Assembly (NCBI GenBank): GCA_002402905.1
Contig: DHGT01000161.1
Location: 1-24,791, forward strand
DNA: 24,791 bases
Source of the DNA: Desulfatitalea sp. UBA4791
GTDB lineage: Bacteria; Desulfobacterota; Desulfobacteria; Desulfobacterales; Desulfosarcinaceae
Direction of reading: 5' to 3'
Of the stretch, positions 15,270 to 22,727 are shown piece by piece; position 1 is the first letter of the stretch; every line of letters starts with the position of its first letter. Below the pieces are notes generated by a model that saw only the letters and a program-made list of their open reading frames with translations, was not told where the DNA came from and did no database searches. The translations under genes were made by a program, and so were the position numbers.

Positions 15270-16556
15270 TTACAACCCCAATGCAGCCAGTTCCGGCCCC
15301 AGATAGGTGCGTTCGTTTTCTCCCAGGATGCCCATGGCCAGGCAGATGAAGGTCCAGATGTGCGCCACGTGGTAGTTGCCGCCGTAAAACGCCCCGATGT
15401 CTTCGATCTGGGAGTGGCAATTGTGGCACGGGGCCAGCACATAATGCGCGCCGGTGGCCTGGATCTGGTCGAATTTCACCTTGCCGTAGGCCCGCCGCTG
15501 TTCGGTGTAGCCGGCCTGCAGCGCCCCGCCCCCGCCGCCGCAGCAGTAGTTGTTCGAACCGCACGGCACCATGTCGACGAAGTTCTCCTCGCCCACCACC
15601 GACTTGACCACGAATCGCAGCTCCTCGGCCATCTCTTCGCCCCAGGTCTTGCGCACGATGTTGCAAGGGTCCTGGACCGTAAATTTGACCTTCAGATCCT
15701 TGTTCCAGGCCGAATTCACCTTGAGACGCCCCTCGCGGATCCACTGGGCGTAAAGGTTGATGATGCTGGTGAATTCGAACTTGTGGGGAATGTTGAATTT
15801 TTTCAATCCTTCCAGGATTGCGAAGAATGAGTGGCCTCACTCCGTATTGACCACCTGCCTGCACCCCAGGTTGTGGTCGATATGGTGGACGAACTCCTCC
15901 AGGATGTAGCGCCACCCCTCGTCGTCGGCCAGAAAAAGGCAGTAGTTCTCTCCGGCCCACATCACGGACGGATAGGTCCAATCGGCGCCCACGATGTGCA
16001 GAATCTTCCACAAGGGGCCCAGCTCGTCCGGCTCGGTGACCGGCTCGCGCGAGTTCTGGTTGATGGCCATGTAGGCGCCCTTGCGGTCCACGGTGGCCTT
16101 CAAATCTTTAAACCGGGGTTGTGAAGCGCGGATCTCCTCGGCTACATCCTCCACGGTCCAGACGAAGTCGTCGGTGGGCACACCCATGGCGTTGCCGGCC
16201 CGGATATGCTGGTCGCACGACCCGCGGATGCCCTTGGGCCGCTTGTCCCGGGGCCAGCTTTGGCGCAGGTGGTAGACCAGCCTGGGAATGTCGATGGACA
16301 TGGGACATTGTTTGAGACAGCGGGCGCACATGGTGCAGACCCAGGACCAGGGGGTCTGCTTGACCTCTTCGTCCAGGCCCAGCACCAGCAGGCGCACCAG
16401 CTTGCGCGGGTCCATGTCGAAGAGTTCGGAAGCCGGGCATCCGCCGGTGCAGGTCCCGCAGGTGAGGCACAAATCAAATGCGCCTGTCGGGATTTTTTCC
16501 GACAGCGCGGCTTTAAGCTCGCCTTCCAATTCATCGAGTTCGATGGGGGCTGTCAT
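15270..16556 (-). CDS. HdrC-HdrB fusion iron-sulfur protein, predicted selenoprotein (UGA at 15839-15837 read as Sec240)
   Basis: Read through one in-frame UGA, the gene encodes 428 residues; AAGGAG lies eight bases before the ATG. The HdrC-like part has two cluster motifs, CLTCGTCTGGCP near 30 and CTMCARCLKQCP near 75. The HdrB-like part has the context VVNTE-UGA-GHSFFAILEG, where I recall relatives reading NTECGHS. It then has a CCG domain: DPCNIVRK, CGSNNYCCGGGGGA and APCHNCHSQI. In HdrB such Cys clusters hold the noncubane iron-sulfur centre that acts on disulfides. Both halves share the same frame with conserved sequence directly on both sides of the UGA, and a SECIS-like hairpin follows at the right distance, so selenocysteine is the best reading rather than a break. 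The gene lies between metF and hdrA and probably carries electrons between HdrA and MetF or a disulfide partner. The alternative is a nonsense mutation that splits the gene. Confidence 0.85.
15804..15839 (-). promoter_or_regulatory. Predicted bacterial SECIS element with its UGA codon
   Basis: On the minus strand the UGA (15839-15837) is followed by 16 bases and then a perfect hairpin, CAAUCC-UGGAA-GGAUUG (15820-15804). The loop begins 22 bases after the UGA and has G at its second position. Published descriptions of bacterial SECIS elements ask for a stem-loop with the loop about 16-37 bases after the UGA and a G in the first two loop bases, and this one fits. SelB would bind here to insert selenocysteine. 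Confidence 0.75.
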
Positions 16557-16716
16557 TGGTTTTTCTCCTTTTCTTCCGGGGTGGAAGGTCTGCCCCGGTG
16601 ATCGAAGCCAAATCCATGCCGTCGTGAGGGTTGCAGGCGGGAAGCAAGAATCCGAAGAGAGAATCGTCGAGTAGGATCGGTTTGAGAGGGAGGTTCAGCG
16701 ATGAACCGGGAACATG
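16557..16716. other. metF-hdrCB intercistronic region
   Basis: The 160 bases hold the hdrCB ribosome site and a small perfect hairpin, GGTTCA-GCGA-TGAACC (16692-16707), near the metF stop. No gene is apparent. Confidence 0.4.
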
Positions 16717-17595
16717 TTACCGAAGCCCGGCGGCATCCAGATAGGGCTGCAGTCGATCCTCGCCGCCCATGGTGATGATGTGCACGCCGCGGCAGATCTC
16801 CTTGAGCCCCTTGACCAGGTCGGCGAACAGCTCGATGCTGGCCTGCCGCTTGTCGGCCGCTTTGTCGAGTTTTTCGATGACCCATTCGGGCACCAATCCG
16901 GATTTGAAGTGGCGATTGATAAAACGAGCCATGGCCGGATTTCTCAGCAACAGCACCTCGGCAATCACCGGCACCCGGAAGGTCTTGACCTGGCGGGTGA
17001 ACTTCTCGAACTGGTCCAGGTCGAAGACCGGAGTGGTCAAAAAGTAACCGGTACCGATCTCGCGCAGGGTCTCCATCTCCTCCATGCCCTTCTTGGGGAC
17101 ATTTCTGCCCCACAATGACTCGACCCCTGAGCCCAGTGTGAAATCCATCGGCTCGGCGAGATGCTCGCCGTCGACGGCGCGTCCCTCGCGGATGTGCTGC
17201 AGCACGGAAGCCAGCTTGCCCGAATCCACATGGAAGAACATGGACTCCTGCAGGCTGTCGCCGGAGACCCGGTAGTCCTCGGTAAAAACCAGCAGGTTCT
17301 CCACCCCGGCCTGGTGGGCGCTGGTCAAATCCTTTTGAAGCTGGATGCGGTTCTTGTCCCGGGTCGTGGTCTGATAGATCGAATTGAAACGGCTCTCCTG
17401 GAGCAGTTGGCAGGCCCGAATGGTATCGCCGACCACGCCTGCGAGCTCCACATCGCTCACCGCAACGCCGTCCACCCGGCCGCGCACACGCTGCAGGCAG
17501 GCCACCAGGTCCTCCGGAGTGGCGTCGAACATGGGGGCCTGGACCTCGGATGTGACGATGAACTTTTGGGTCGCCAGCGCTTCTCTCAGTTTCAT
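16717..17595 (-). CDS. metF: Methylenetetrahydrofolate reductase (MetF family)
   Basis: The product has 292 residues, the usual MetF length. The start is the ATG at 17595 with AGGAGG six bases upstream; the open frame extends further upstream only as a shadow of the response regulator gene. The beta/alpha barrel shows the family landmarks: FIVTSEVQAP near residue 12, with Glu17 matching the catalytic Glu of MetF; VDGVAVSDV; YQTTTRDKNRIQLQKDL near 90; and NLLVFTEDYRVSGDS, where most relatives read LTGD. Such enzymes interconvert methylene- and methyl-tetrahydrofolate in the Wood-Ljungdahl pathway or in methionine synthesis. Next to hdrCB and hdrA it recalls the MetF-Hdr arrangement of acetogens such as Moorella, where MetF works with Hdr-like subunits. 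No MetV gene is in the window. It follows the response regulator by about 40 bases and probably shares its transcript. Confidence 0.9.
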   Translation of the reverse strand: MKLREALATQKFIVTSEVQAPMFDATPEDLVACLQRVRGRVDGVAVSDVELAGVVGDTIRACQLLQESRFNSIYQTTTRDKNRIQLQKDLTSAHQAGVENLLVFTEDYRVSGDSLQESMFFHVDSGKLASVLQHIREGRAVDGEHLAEPMDFTLGSGVESLWGRNVPKKGMEEMETLREIGTGYFLTTPVFDLDQFEKFTRQVKTFRVPVIAEVLLLRNPAMARFINRHFKSGLVPEWVIEKLDKAADKRQASIELFADLVKGLKEICRGVHIITMGGEDRLQPYLDAAGLR

Positions 17596-17636
17596 GGTGT
17601 GCCTCCTTTCTCGAAATCCCGACGCGGCCACACGGG

Positions 17637-18209
17637 CTACGCCCGCTCCAACAGGCGGGCCACTTCCTCCTTGAGCTGGGGCAGCGGCAACGGTTTGGAA
17701 AAGCACATGTCGGCGCCGTAGGCCTTCATCTCCTTGAACTTGTCGTCGTCCAGATAGGCCGACAGCACGATGATTTTCGTATCCCGGGTGTCCGGGTTCT
17801 CCTTGATCTTGCGACACACCTCGTTGCCTTTGATGTCCGGCATCATGATGTCCAGAATGATCAAGTCGGGCCGGAAGTGGTTGACCTGCAGGCCGGCTTC
17901 GAACCCATCGGAGGCAGAAATCACCTCATAGTCGTGCTCATCCTCCTCCAGGGCCTGCACGATGGTCTCCACGATGATGGGGTCGTCGTCCACCACCAGA
18001 ATTTTGCGCCGGCTGTTGGCCGGCAGTTCGGCCGGCACGGGCATGCCCTGGCGCTGCATGAAGGCGACCAGGTCCTCCCGTTTGATGCGGCGGTGGCCGC
18101 CGACGGTCTTGTAGGCCTTGATGTGACCCGCTTCGATCCAGTTGATGATCGATTTGGAGGAAGCCTTGCACATCTGGCTGGCCTTGTAGACGGTAAGTGT
18201 GTCTTCCAT
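17637..18209 (-). CDS. DNA-binding response regulator with N-terminal excisionase/MerR-type HTH and C-terminal receiver
   Basis: The product has 190 residues; AGGAGG lies about eight bases before the ATG. Residues 5-52 form a MerR/excisionase-like helix-turn-helix with the wing signature TVGGHRRIKREDLVAF. Residues 68-188 are a CheY-type receiver with acidic pocket DDD74-76, phospho-acceptor Asp120 (DLIILDIMMPD), Ser150 and Lys172. The order HTH then receiver is the reverse of most response regulators. The nearest kinase is the PAS histidine kinase encoded just upstream on the same strand. The next gene downstream is metF, with a gap of only about 40 bases, so this regulator is probably cotranscribed with metF-hdrCB-hdrA and may control that operon. 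That target is inferred from position. Confidence 0.88.
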   Translation of the reverse strand: MEDTLTVYKASQMCKASSKSIINWIEAGHIKAYKTVGGHRRIKREDLVAFMQRQGMPVPAELPANSRRKILVVDDDPIIVETIVQALEEDEHDYEVISASDGFEAGLQVNHFRPDLIILDIMMPDIKGNEVCRKIKENPDTRDTKIIVLSAYLDDDKFKEMKAYGADMCFSKPLPLPQLKEEVARLLERA

Positions 18210-18249
18210 GGCGAGTCCCTCCTTTCTTTCCTTTGGGGCTTATGATGTT

Positions 18250-18278
18250 TCCATACGACGGCTCTGGCCACCTGTCAA
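18250..18278 (-). promoter_or_regulatory. Possible sigma70 promoter of the response regulator-metF-hdr operon
   Basis: On the minus strand TTGACA (18278-18273) is followed by a 17-base spacer and TATGGA (18255-18250). The -35 box is perfect; the -10 box matches only three of six. It would give a leader of about 35 bases ending in the strong ribosome site of the regulator gene. Confidence 0.4.
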
Positions 18279-18621
18279 CTATATTTTTTATAATTTCTAT
18301 AAATTCTGTATTTTAAATCCCGAGAGATGAAGTCACGAAAAGATGCGAAAATGACATGCGAAAGGATGATAACTTATATATTATATTATTTTTATTGATT
18401 TACTCCGGATGATATGAGGATCGATACGGATTTCGATCATCGATGGGGAAATGAGATCATTTATATATCAATTTTATATATTATAGTTATTATAGTTTTT
18501 AAAATTATAACTCTCTGCCCGAAGCCCGGCAATGCCGGGGTAACATTCGGACAAGCTGCCGTTTCTGTGATTTGTTCGAGATTGCGTACGGGGATTCAGA
18601 AAGGGGAAAGGAAGAGCGGCT
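18279..18621. other. AT-rich intergenic region between kinase and regulator genes
   Basis: This stretch of about 340 bases has long A/T runs (18370-18510) and no credible gene. CCCGGC-AAT-GCCGGG at 18525-18539 is a compact hairpin downstream of the kinase stop; it lacks an adjacent U run. The AT-rich block is a plausible regulator-binding region upstream of the operon promoter. Confidence 0.4.
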
Positions 18622-20481
18622 TCAGGCGACCGCACCCGGTTCCGGGCAGGTCAATGGCTCGCTTTCATGCGTGGTGGGCAGCAGGATGGTGAAGGTGGTG
18701 CCTTTGCCGACCTGACTCTCCACCTTGATGTCACCGCCATGATCCTTGATGAATCCGTAGCAGACCGAGAGGCCCAGTCCGACCCCCTTGGCGCTGTCGG
18801 TCTTGGTGGTAAAAAAGGTGTCGAAGATTTTGTCGAGATGTTCGGCCTTGATGCCTGCGCCGGTGTCGGCGATCTGAACCCGGACGGTCTCGCCGTTGCC
18901 GCTGGTCCTCACGCTCAGGACACCCCCTTCGGGCATGGCATCCTTGGCATTGGCGATCATGTTGAGGAATACCTGGCGCAACTGGTTCTTGGAGGCCATC
19001 ACGGGACGAAGCCCTTGGCCTAAAGCGGTCTGAATCTTGATGTCCACCTCGCGGAACTGTTTTTCGTGCAGCAACAGGATTTCATCCAGTATGGTGTTGA
19101 CGTCCACGATGCAGCGCGCCTCCTGGTCCGGCCGTGAAAAGGACAGCATCTTGCGCAGCATGTCGGTGAGCCGAATGGTTTCGGACAGCGCCATGTCGAG
19201 CAGTTTGCGGCGCTTGTTGGTGGGCGGTATCTCGGTCTTCATCAGCTCCAAGGTGTTCATGATGCCGTAGAGCGGGTTGTTGAGTTCGTGGGCCAGCTGG
19301 GAGGTGAGCCGCCCCATGGCCGCCAGTTTTTCGGACTGCAGAAGCTGCTCCTGGGTGCGATGCAGCCTGCGCTCCATCTCCAGCCGTTCGCCCAGGTCCA
19401 CGAAAAAACCGGCCGAGGCGACCTCCTGCCCTGTTTCATCGCAGATGAGGCTGGCCGAAAGCGTGCCTTCCACCAGTGTCCCGTCGCGGTGCCGGAAGGT
19501 CATGGGGTAGGCGCGCAGCTTGCCGCTGCCGCCATACTCCCCGCTGCGCATCTTGCGCATCATCTGGTAGGCCTGGTCACCCTCGTAAAGCTCGCGCACA
19601 TCCATCCGGTTGACTACATCCTTGGCCGCATACCCCAGGGTCTCTTCGGCGCCCCGGTTCCAGATGATGATCTTGCCTTCCATGTCCGCCCCGATGATGG
19701 CGTTGGGCGAGCTCTGAATGATGTTGTTGAGAAAATCGAGGGTCTTCCGGATCTCGCGCTCCAACCGTACGATCTGGCTCTGATCCATGCAGATGCCTTC
19801 GTATCCCGATACCTGGCCCGAAGGATCGATGCGCAGGTTGGCGGTAAGCAGCACCGGCAAGCTGGTGCCGTCCTTGCGTTTAAAATCCACCGGATAGTTG
19901 ACGACACGGCCCTGGCTCTCGATCATGCGCTGAAAGGCCACCCGGTCTTCCGGCCGCAGGTAGAGGTCTTTCTGAAGACTGATCTTCAACAACTCCTGAC
20001 GGTCCGTATATCCGAGCATCTCCATCAGGGCGGGATTGACATCGAGAAAGCGCCCCTCTTTGCTGCTCACATAGACACCTGCGCCTACGTTTTCAAACAG
20101 GCGCCGGTAGCTTTGTTCCGTGGAGCGCAATTTCATTTCCTGGTCGCGGCGCCGGGTGATGTCCCGGTAGATATTGAGTTTGGACAGGGTGCCATCCAAG
20201 TTCCGAATGGGCACTTCGATGATGCGATAGGTGCGGTCCAGCCGTGGCATGTAGACTTCCGAATGGGCGCTCTCCCCGTTTTCAAACACTTCGCGGGCCT
20301 GACACCAGGGGCACATCACTTCAGAGTCGTTGACCACCTCGTAACACTTCCGGCCCACGGCCTCGCCGAACATCGCGATCATGGCGCGATTCATGAACTC
20401 GACCGTGTAATCCTCGCGGGTGATGTAGATGCCGTCTTCCATGGCATCCAATATGTAGCCGAGATCCTGAATGGTATTCAT
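18622..20481 (-). CDS. Cytoplasmic PAS-domain sensor histidine kinase
   Basis: I take the ATG at 20481 (GAGG five bases upstream), giving 619 residues. The ATG 15 codons earlier (20526) has no ribosome site. There are three PAS domains: the first near 8-120 contains a CPWCQ motif that could bind a metal or sense redox state; the second runs about 130-255; the third about 260-375. A short coiled linker (ERRLHRTQEQLLQSEKLAAM) leads to the dimerisation helix with His398 in LAHELNNPLYGI. The ATPase domain shows NMIANAKDAM (N box), DTGAGI (G1), the FDTFFTTK F box and GVGLGLSVCYG (G2). No membrane segment is seen, so it probably reads a cytoplasmic redox or metabolite signal. It would phosphorylate Asp120 of the HTH-receiver protein encoded next. 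Confidence 0.9.
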   Translation of the reverse strand: MNTIQDLGYILDAMEDGIYITREDYTVEFMNRAMIAMFGEAVGRKCYEVVNDSEVMCPWCQAREVFENGESAHSEVYMPRLDRTYRIIEVPIRNLDGTLSKLNIYRDITRRRDQEMKLRSTEQSYRRLFENVGAGVYVSSKEGRFLDVNPALMEMLGYTDRQELLKISLQKDLYLRPEDRVAFQRMIESQGRVVNYPVDFKRKDGTSLPVLLTANLRIDPSGQVSGYEGICMDQSQIVRLEREIRKTLDFLNNIIQSSPNAIIGADMEGKIIIWNRGAEETLGYAAKDVVNRMDVRELYEGDQAYQMMRKMRSGEYGGSGKLRAYPMTFRHRDGTLVEGTLSASLICDETGQEVASAGFFVDLGERLEMERRLHRTQEQLLQSEKLAAMGRLTSQLAHELNNPLYGIMNTLELMKTEIPPTNKRRKLLDMALSETIRLTDMLRKMLSFSRPDQEARCIVDVNTILDEILLLHEKQFREVDIKIQTALGQGLRPVMASKNQLRQVFLNMIANAKDAMPEGGVLSVRTSGNGETVRVQIADTGAGIKAEHLDKIFDTFFTTKTDSAKGVGLGLSVCYGFIKDHGGDIKVESQVGKGTTFTILLPTTHESEPLTCPEPGAVA

Positions 20482-20586
20482 GGTATCCTCGCTCGTATCG
20501 TCGAGAAGGTCGCCTGACAGGCCCATGCCGATCCCGGCGGCAAACGCCAGGATACAGCAACGAAAGAGGTGCCGACCAGATAACTA

Positions 20587-20616
20587 TCCTTATGATTACA
20601 CCGGGAGATCTGTCAA
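20587..20616 (-). promoter_or_regulatory. Possible sigma70 promoter of the histidine kinase gene
   Basis: A perfect TTGACA (20616-20611 on the minus strand) is followed after 17-18 bases by ATAAGG or TAAGGA. The -10 match is poor. The position, about 100 bases before the chosen kinase start, is reasonable. Confidence 0.3.
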
Positions 20617-20701
20617 GCGATGGCCCGAATAGCGGCTCGTGGATGCTTTGGAAACAGGTCCAACCCATATCGTCCGTCGGACTCGCTGCCGCCTGGCAGC
20701 A

Positions 20702-20996
20702 ATTCTAGCTGAATGTGATCCACCTTGAAGGGAATGCATTACTGAAGGCGTTTGATAAAAAATTAGCACCGCAACGGTCATGGCAGGCGTGGGTGGGGCA
20801 GGTGGCCAGGGCCACGTGAGCCATGCGGGTTAGTGCCGGTTTAATGCAAACGGCGGACAAGCGGCCCAGACTGTTTGAGCGCAGCGAGTTTCTGGGCCGC
20901 CCGCCGTGCATTTTACCGGCACTTGACCGCTTGGCGTGTGGCATCGGCCACCTGTTCCACACACGCCGGGTTTAATGAATAGCATTCAGTTAGAAT
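20702..20996. repeat. Palindrome-rich, MITE-like element with terminal inverted repeats
   Basis: Terminal inverted repeats of 14 bases, 20702-20715 and 20983-20996, match at 13 positions (ATTCTAGCTGAATG against ATTCTAACTGAATG). Inside them lies an imperfect palindrome of about 182 bases (20786-20967). Its outer 22-base arms match at 18 positions; next come GTGCCGGT/ACCGGCAC (20833-20840, 20915-20922), a CGGCGG arm, and a perfect 10-base stem GCGGCCCAGA/TCTGGGCCGC (20861-20870, 20891-20900). The apical loop is 20871-20890. No protein is encoded. It may be a non-autonomous mobile repeat, a structured RNA or a bidirectional transcription barrier between the divergent kinase and phosphatidyltransferase genes. 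Confidence 0.65.
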
Positions 20997-21127
20997 CCCT
21001 GAACCCCTGGCAGGGCGCCTGGCATTCGAGCCCAACTTGTGTTAGAAATGCAAAATTTGGGCGACATGAACGTGAGCCGCTTGATAGCGCTTGGTAACGA
21101 CGACCCGACAGGAAAGGCTCCTCTGAA

Positions 21128-22621
21128 ATGGTGACGACACAGTTCCCGGCGAAATTTACGGCCGTGTTGGTTTACAGCAGACCCTTGCTGGTCTTCGGCG
21201 GGATGGTATGCGCCCTGGCGGTGATCTGGGGAAAGGATCCGGCCGTCTATACGCTCGGCATATCGTTTTTGTTGATCTCCATGACATTCGATCTCATCGA
21301 CGGCTGGTTCGCCGCGCGCTTCCGCCCCCAGGCCCTGCTGGCCCCGCTGGCCGACCGGATCATGGACAAGCTCGTCTTTTCGATCATTTTTCCGGTGATC
21401 GCCGTCGGCACCATGTGGCGACTTGTCGGCACCCAGCCCACCCGCGCCCACCTGCTGCACGCCATCTTCGTGCTGCTATTGTGTGTGACCGTGCTGATTC
21501 GCGACAATTTCGCTGGATTCATGCGCGGTTTTGCCCTGCGCCAGGGCAGCGAACCCGAATCCAAGGAATATACCCGATTGCGCACCATCGTGGCCGCTCC
21601 CATCGCCGTACTGCTCTATGCCAACGCCTTCTACGTTCCCGAAGGGCCATCCTCCTGGATCTACCACTGGGTCTCCTGGATGGGCACCCTGCCGCTAAGG
21701 ACCTTTTTCTTTATTGAAATCCTTTTCATGATCATCAATTTCGGCTCCATAGCCGCCTATTGCCGAAAGTACGGCACCGTCTGCCTGGATGAATTGTGTC
21801 TCGGCGATCAGGTCCTCAGGCGCAAGATCCTGGCGGTGCTGCCCAATGCGCTGACGGTGATGAATGCCATGATGGGGATCATGGGGGTGATCTTCGCCTA
21901 TCAGGGGCGCTTCCGGGAGATGTACTTCATGCTGATCGGGGCCGCCACCTTCGACAAGCTGGATGGCGCCGTGGCCCGCCGCCTGGGTTTGACCGAGCCG
22001 CTGCCCGAGGAGGAGAGCGAGTCCGGGCGAAAAGTGAACCTGGGCAATCTGATGGATGATTTTGCCGATGGCATCAGCTTCTGCATCGTCCCGGCCTGGA
22101 TTTTCTACATCGCCCTGACCGATTTCGGATACGGCCGATTCAATGCCACTGTCGTCGGATGGATCGCAGCGATCTACGCCCTCGCCGGCATAGGCCGTTT
22201 GATCTACTTCACCATCGACAAGCACCCGATCCCCGGCTTTTTCAAGGGGCTGCCCACGCCGGCGGCCGCCCTTCTGGTGCTCTCGCCCATCGTCATCTAT
22301 GGACACGCCCTGGAAGCATTTCCCGGATGGATCGGATTCTGGGGATATTTCTCCATCGTCCTGGTGCTCTTCAACGCCGTCATCATGAACTTCTATCCGA
22401 TCCACTACATCCACATGGGCCGCGCCATGAGCCGCAACCCCTGGTTCGGCCGCGTGACGGCGCTCATCGTGATCGTTTTCGCGTTTACGCCCTATCTGGG
22501 CCAGGCCAGCCTCTGCATCATGATCCTGTACCTGTTCTCGCCCCTGGTCACCTGGCGCATTCATCCCGACGATGCGGCCAGGGAAAGCCGCACAGACACC
22601 CAACCGACGATCAAATCATAG
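21128..22621 (+). CDS. Tandem CDP-alcohol phosphatidyltransferase (second domain PssA-like)
   Basis: The integral membrane protein has 497 residues with many hydrophobic segments in two homologous halves. The second half (about 232-480) has the complete family motif: D276-x2-D279-G280-x2-A283-R284, then G306-x3-D310-x3-D314. These residues bind the metal ions and CDP-diacylglycerol. Its PNALTVMNAMMG entry helix resembles phosphatidylserine synthases. About 21 residues (GLTEPLPEEESESGRKVN region) separate the two motif parts, where eight are usual. The first half carries a degenerate motif, D55-LI-DG-WFAAR with one residue too many before Arg, and Ala in place of the Gly, then D76-x3-D80; it may be structural or have altered specificity. 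The likely role is phospholipid head-group transfer, with serine, glycerol or inositol phosphate as possible acceptors. AGGAAAGG lies about ten bases before the ATG, which is a loose spacing. Confidence 0.87.
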   Translation: MVTTQFPAKFTAVLVYSRPLLVFGGMVCALAVIWGKDPAVYTLGISFLLISMTFDLIDGWFAARFRPQALLAPLADRIMDKLVFSIIFPVIAVGTMWRLVGTQPTRAHLLHAIFVLLLCVTVLIRDNFAGFMRGFALRQGSEPESKEYTRLRTIVAAPIAVLLYANAFYVPEGPSSWIYHWVSWMGTLPLRTFFFIEILFMIINFGSIAAYCRKYGTVCLDELCLGDQVLRRKILAVLPNALTVMNAMMGIMGVIFAYQGRFREMYFMLIGAATFDKLDGAVARRLGLTEPLPEEESESGRKVNLGNLMDDFADGISFCIVPAWIFYIALTDFGYGRFNATVVGWIAAIYALAGIGRLIYFTIDKHPIPGFFKGLPTPAAALLVLSPIVIYGHALEAFPGWIGFWGYFSIVLVLFNAVIMNFYPIHYIHMGRAMSRNPWFGRVTALIVIVFAFTPYLGQASLCIMILYLFSPLVTWRIHPDDAARESRTDTQPTIKS

Positions 22622-22727
22622 TAAAAAGCCTGTGCCCTTTTTTTTCTCCGCCCGATGCCGCCTTCAACGCGAAGAAAATGCGCCAGCGATTCATACGATC
22701 GACAAATGGGGATTCAAAACAACCGCC

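Noticed and set aside
15270..15806. A separate HdrB-like gene starting at the ATG at 15806
   Set aside because: It is in the same frame as the upstream HdrC-like gene, has no ribosome site, and lacks the start of its domain. Reading the UGA as Sec gives one complete family-length protein.
16717..17817. metF starting at the ATG at 17817
   Set aside because: The extra 74 residues overlap the response regulator in another frame and are unlike MetF. The ATG at 17595 has AGGAGG.
19288..20517. 409-codon plus-strand frame opposite the histidine kinase
   Set aside because: The minus strand encodes a complete kinase with all motifs; the plus frame shows none.
22623..22645. Terminator for the phosphatidyltransferase gene
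   Set aside because: AAAAAG and CTTTTT could pair, but an A/T-only stem of six is too weak to call despite the T run.
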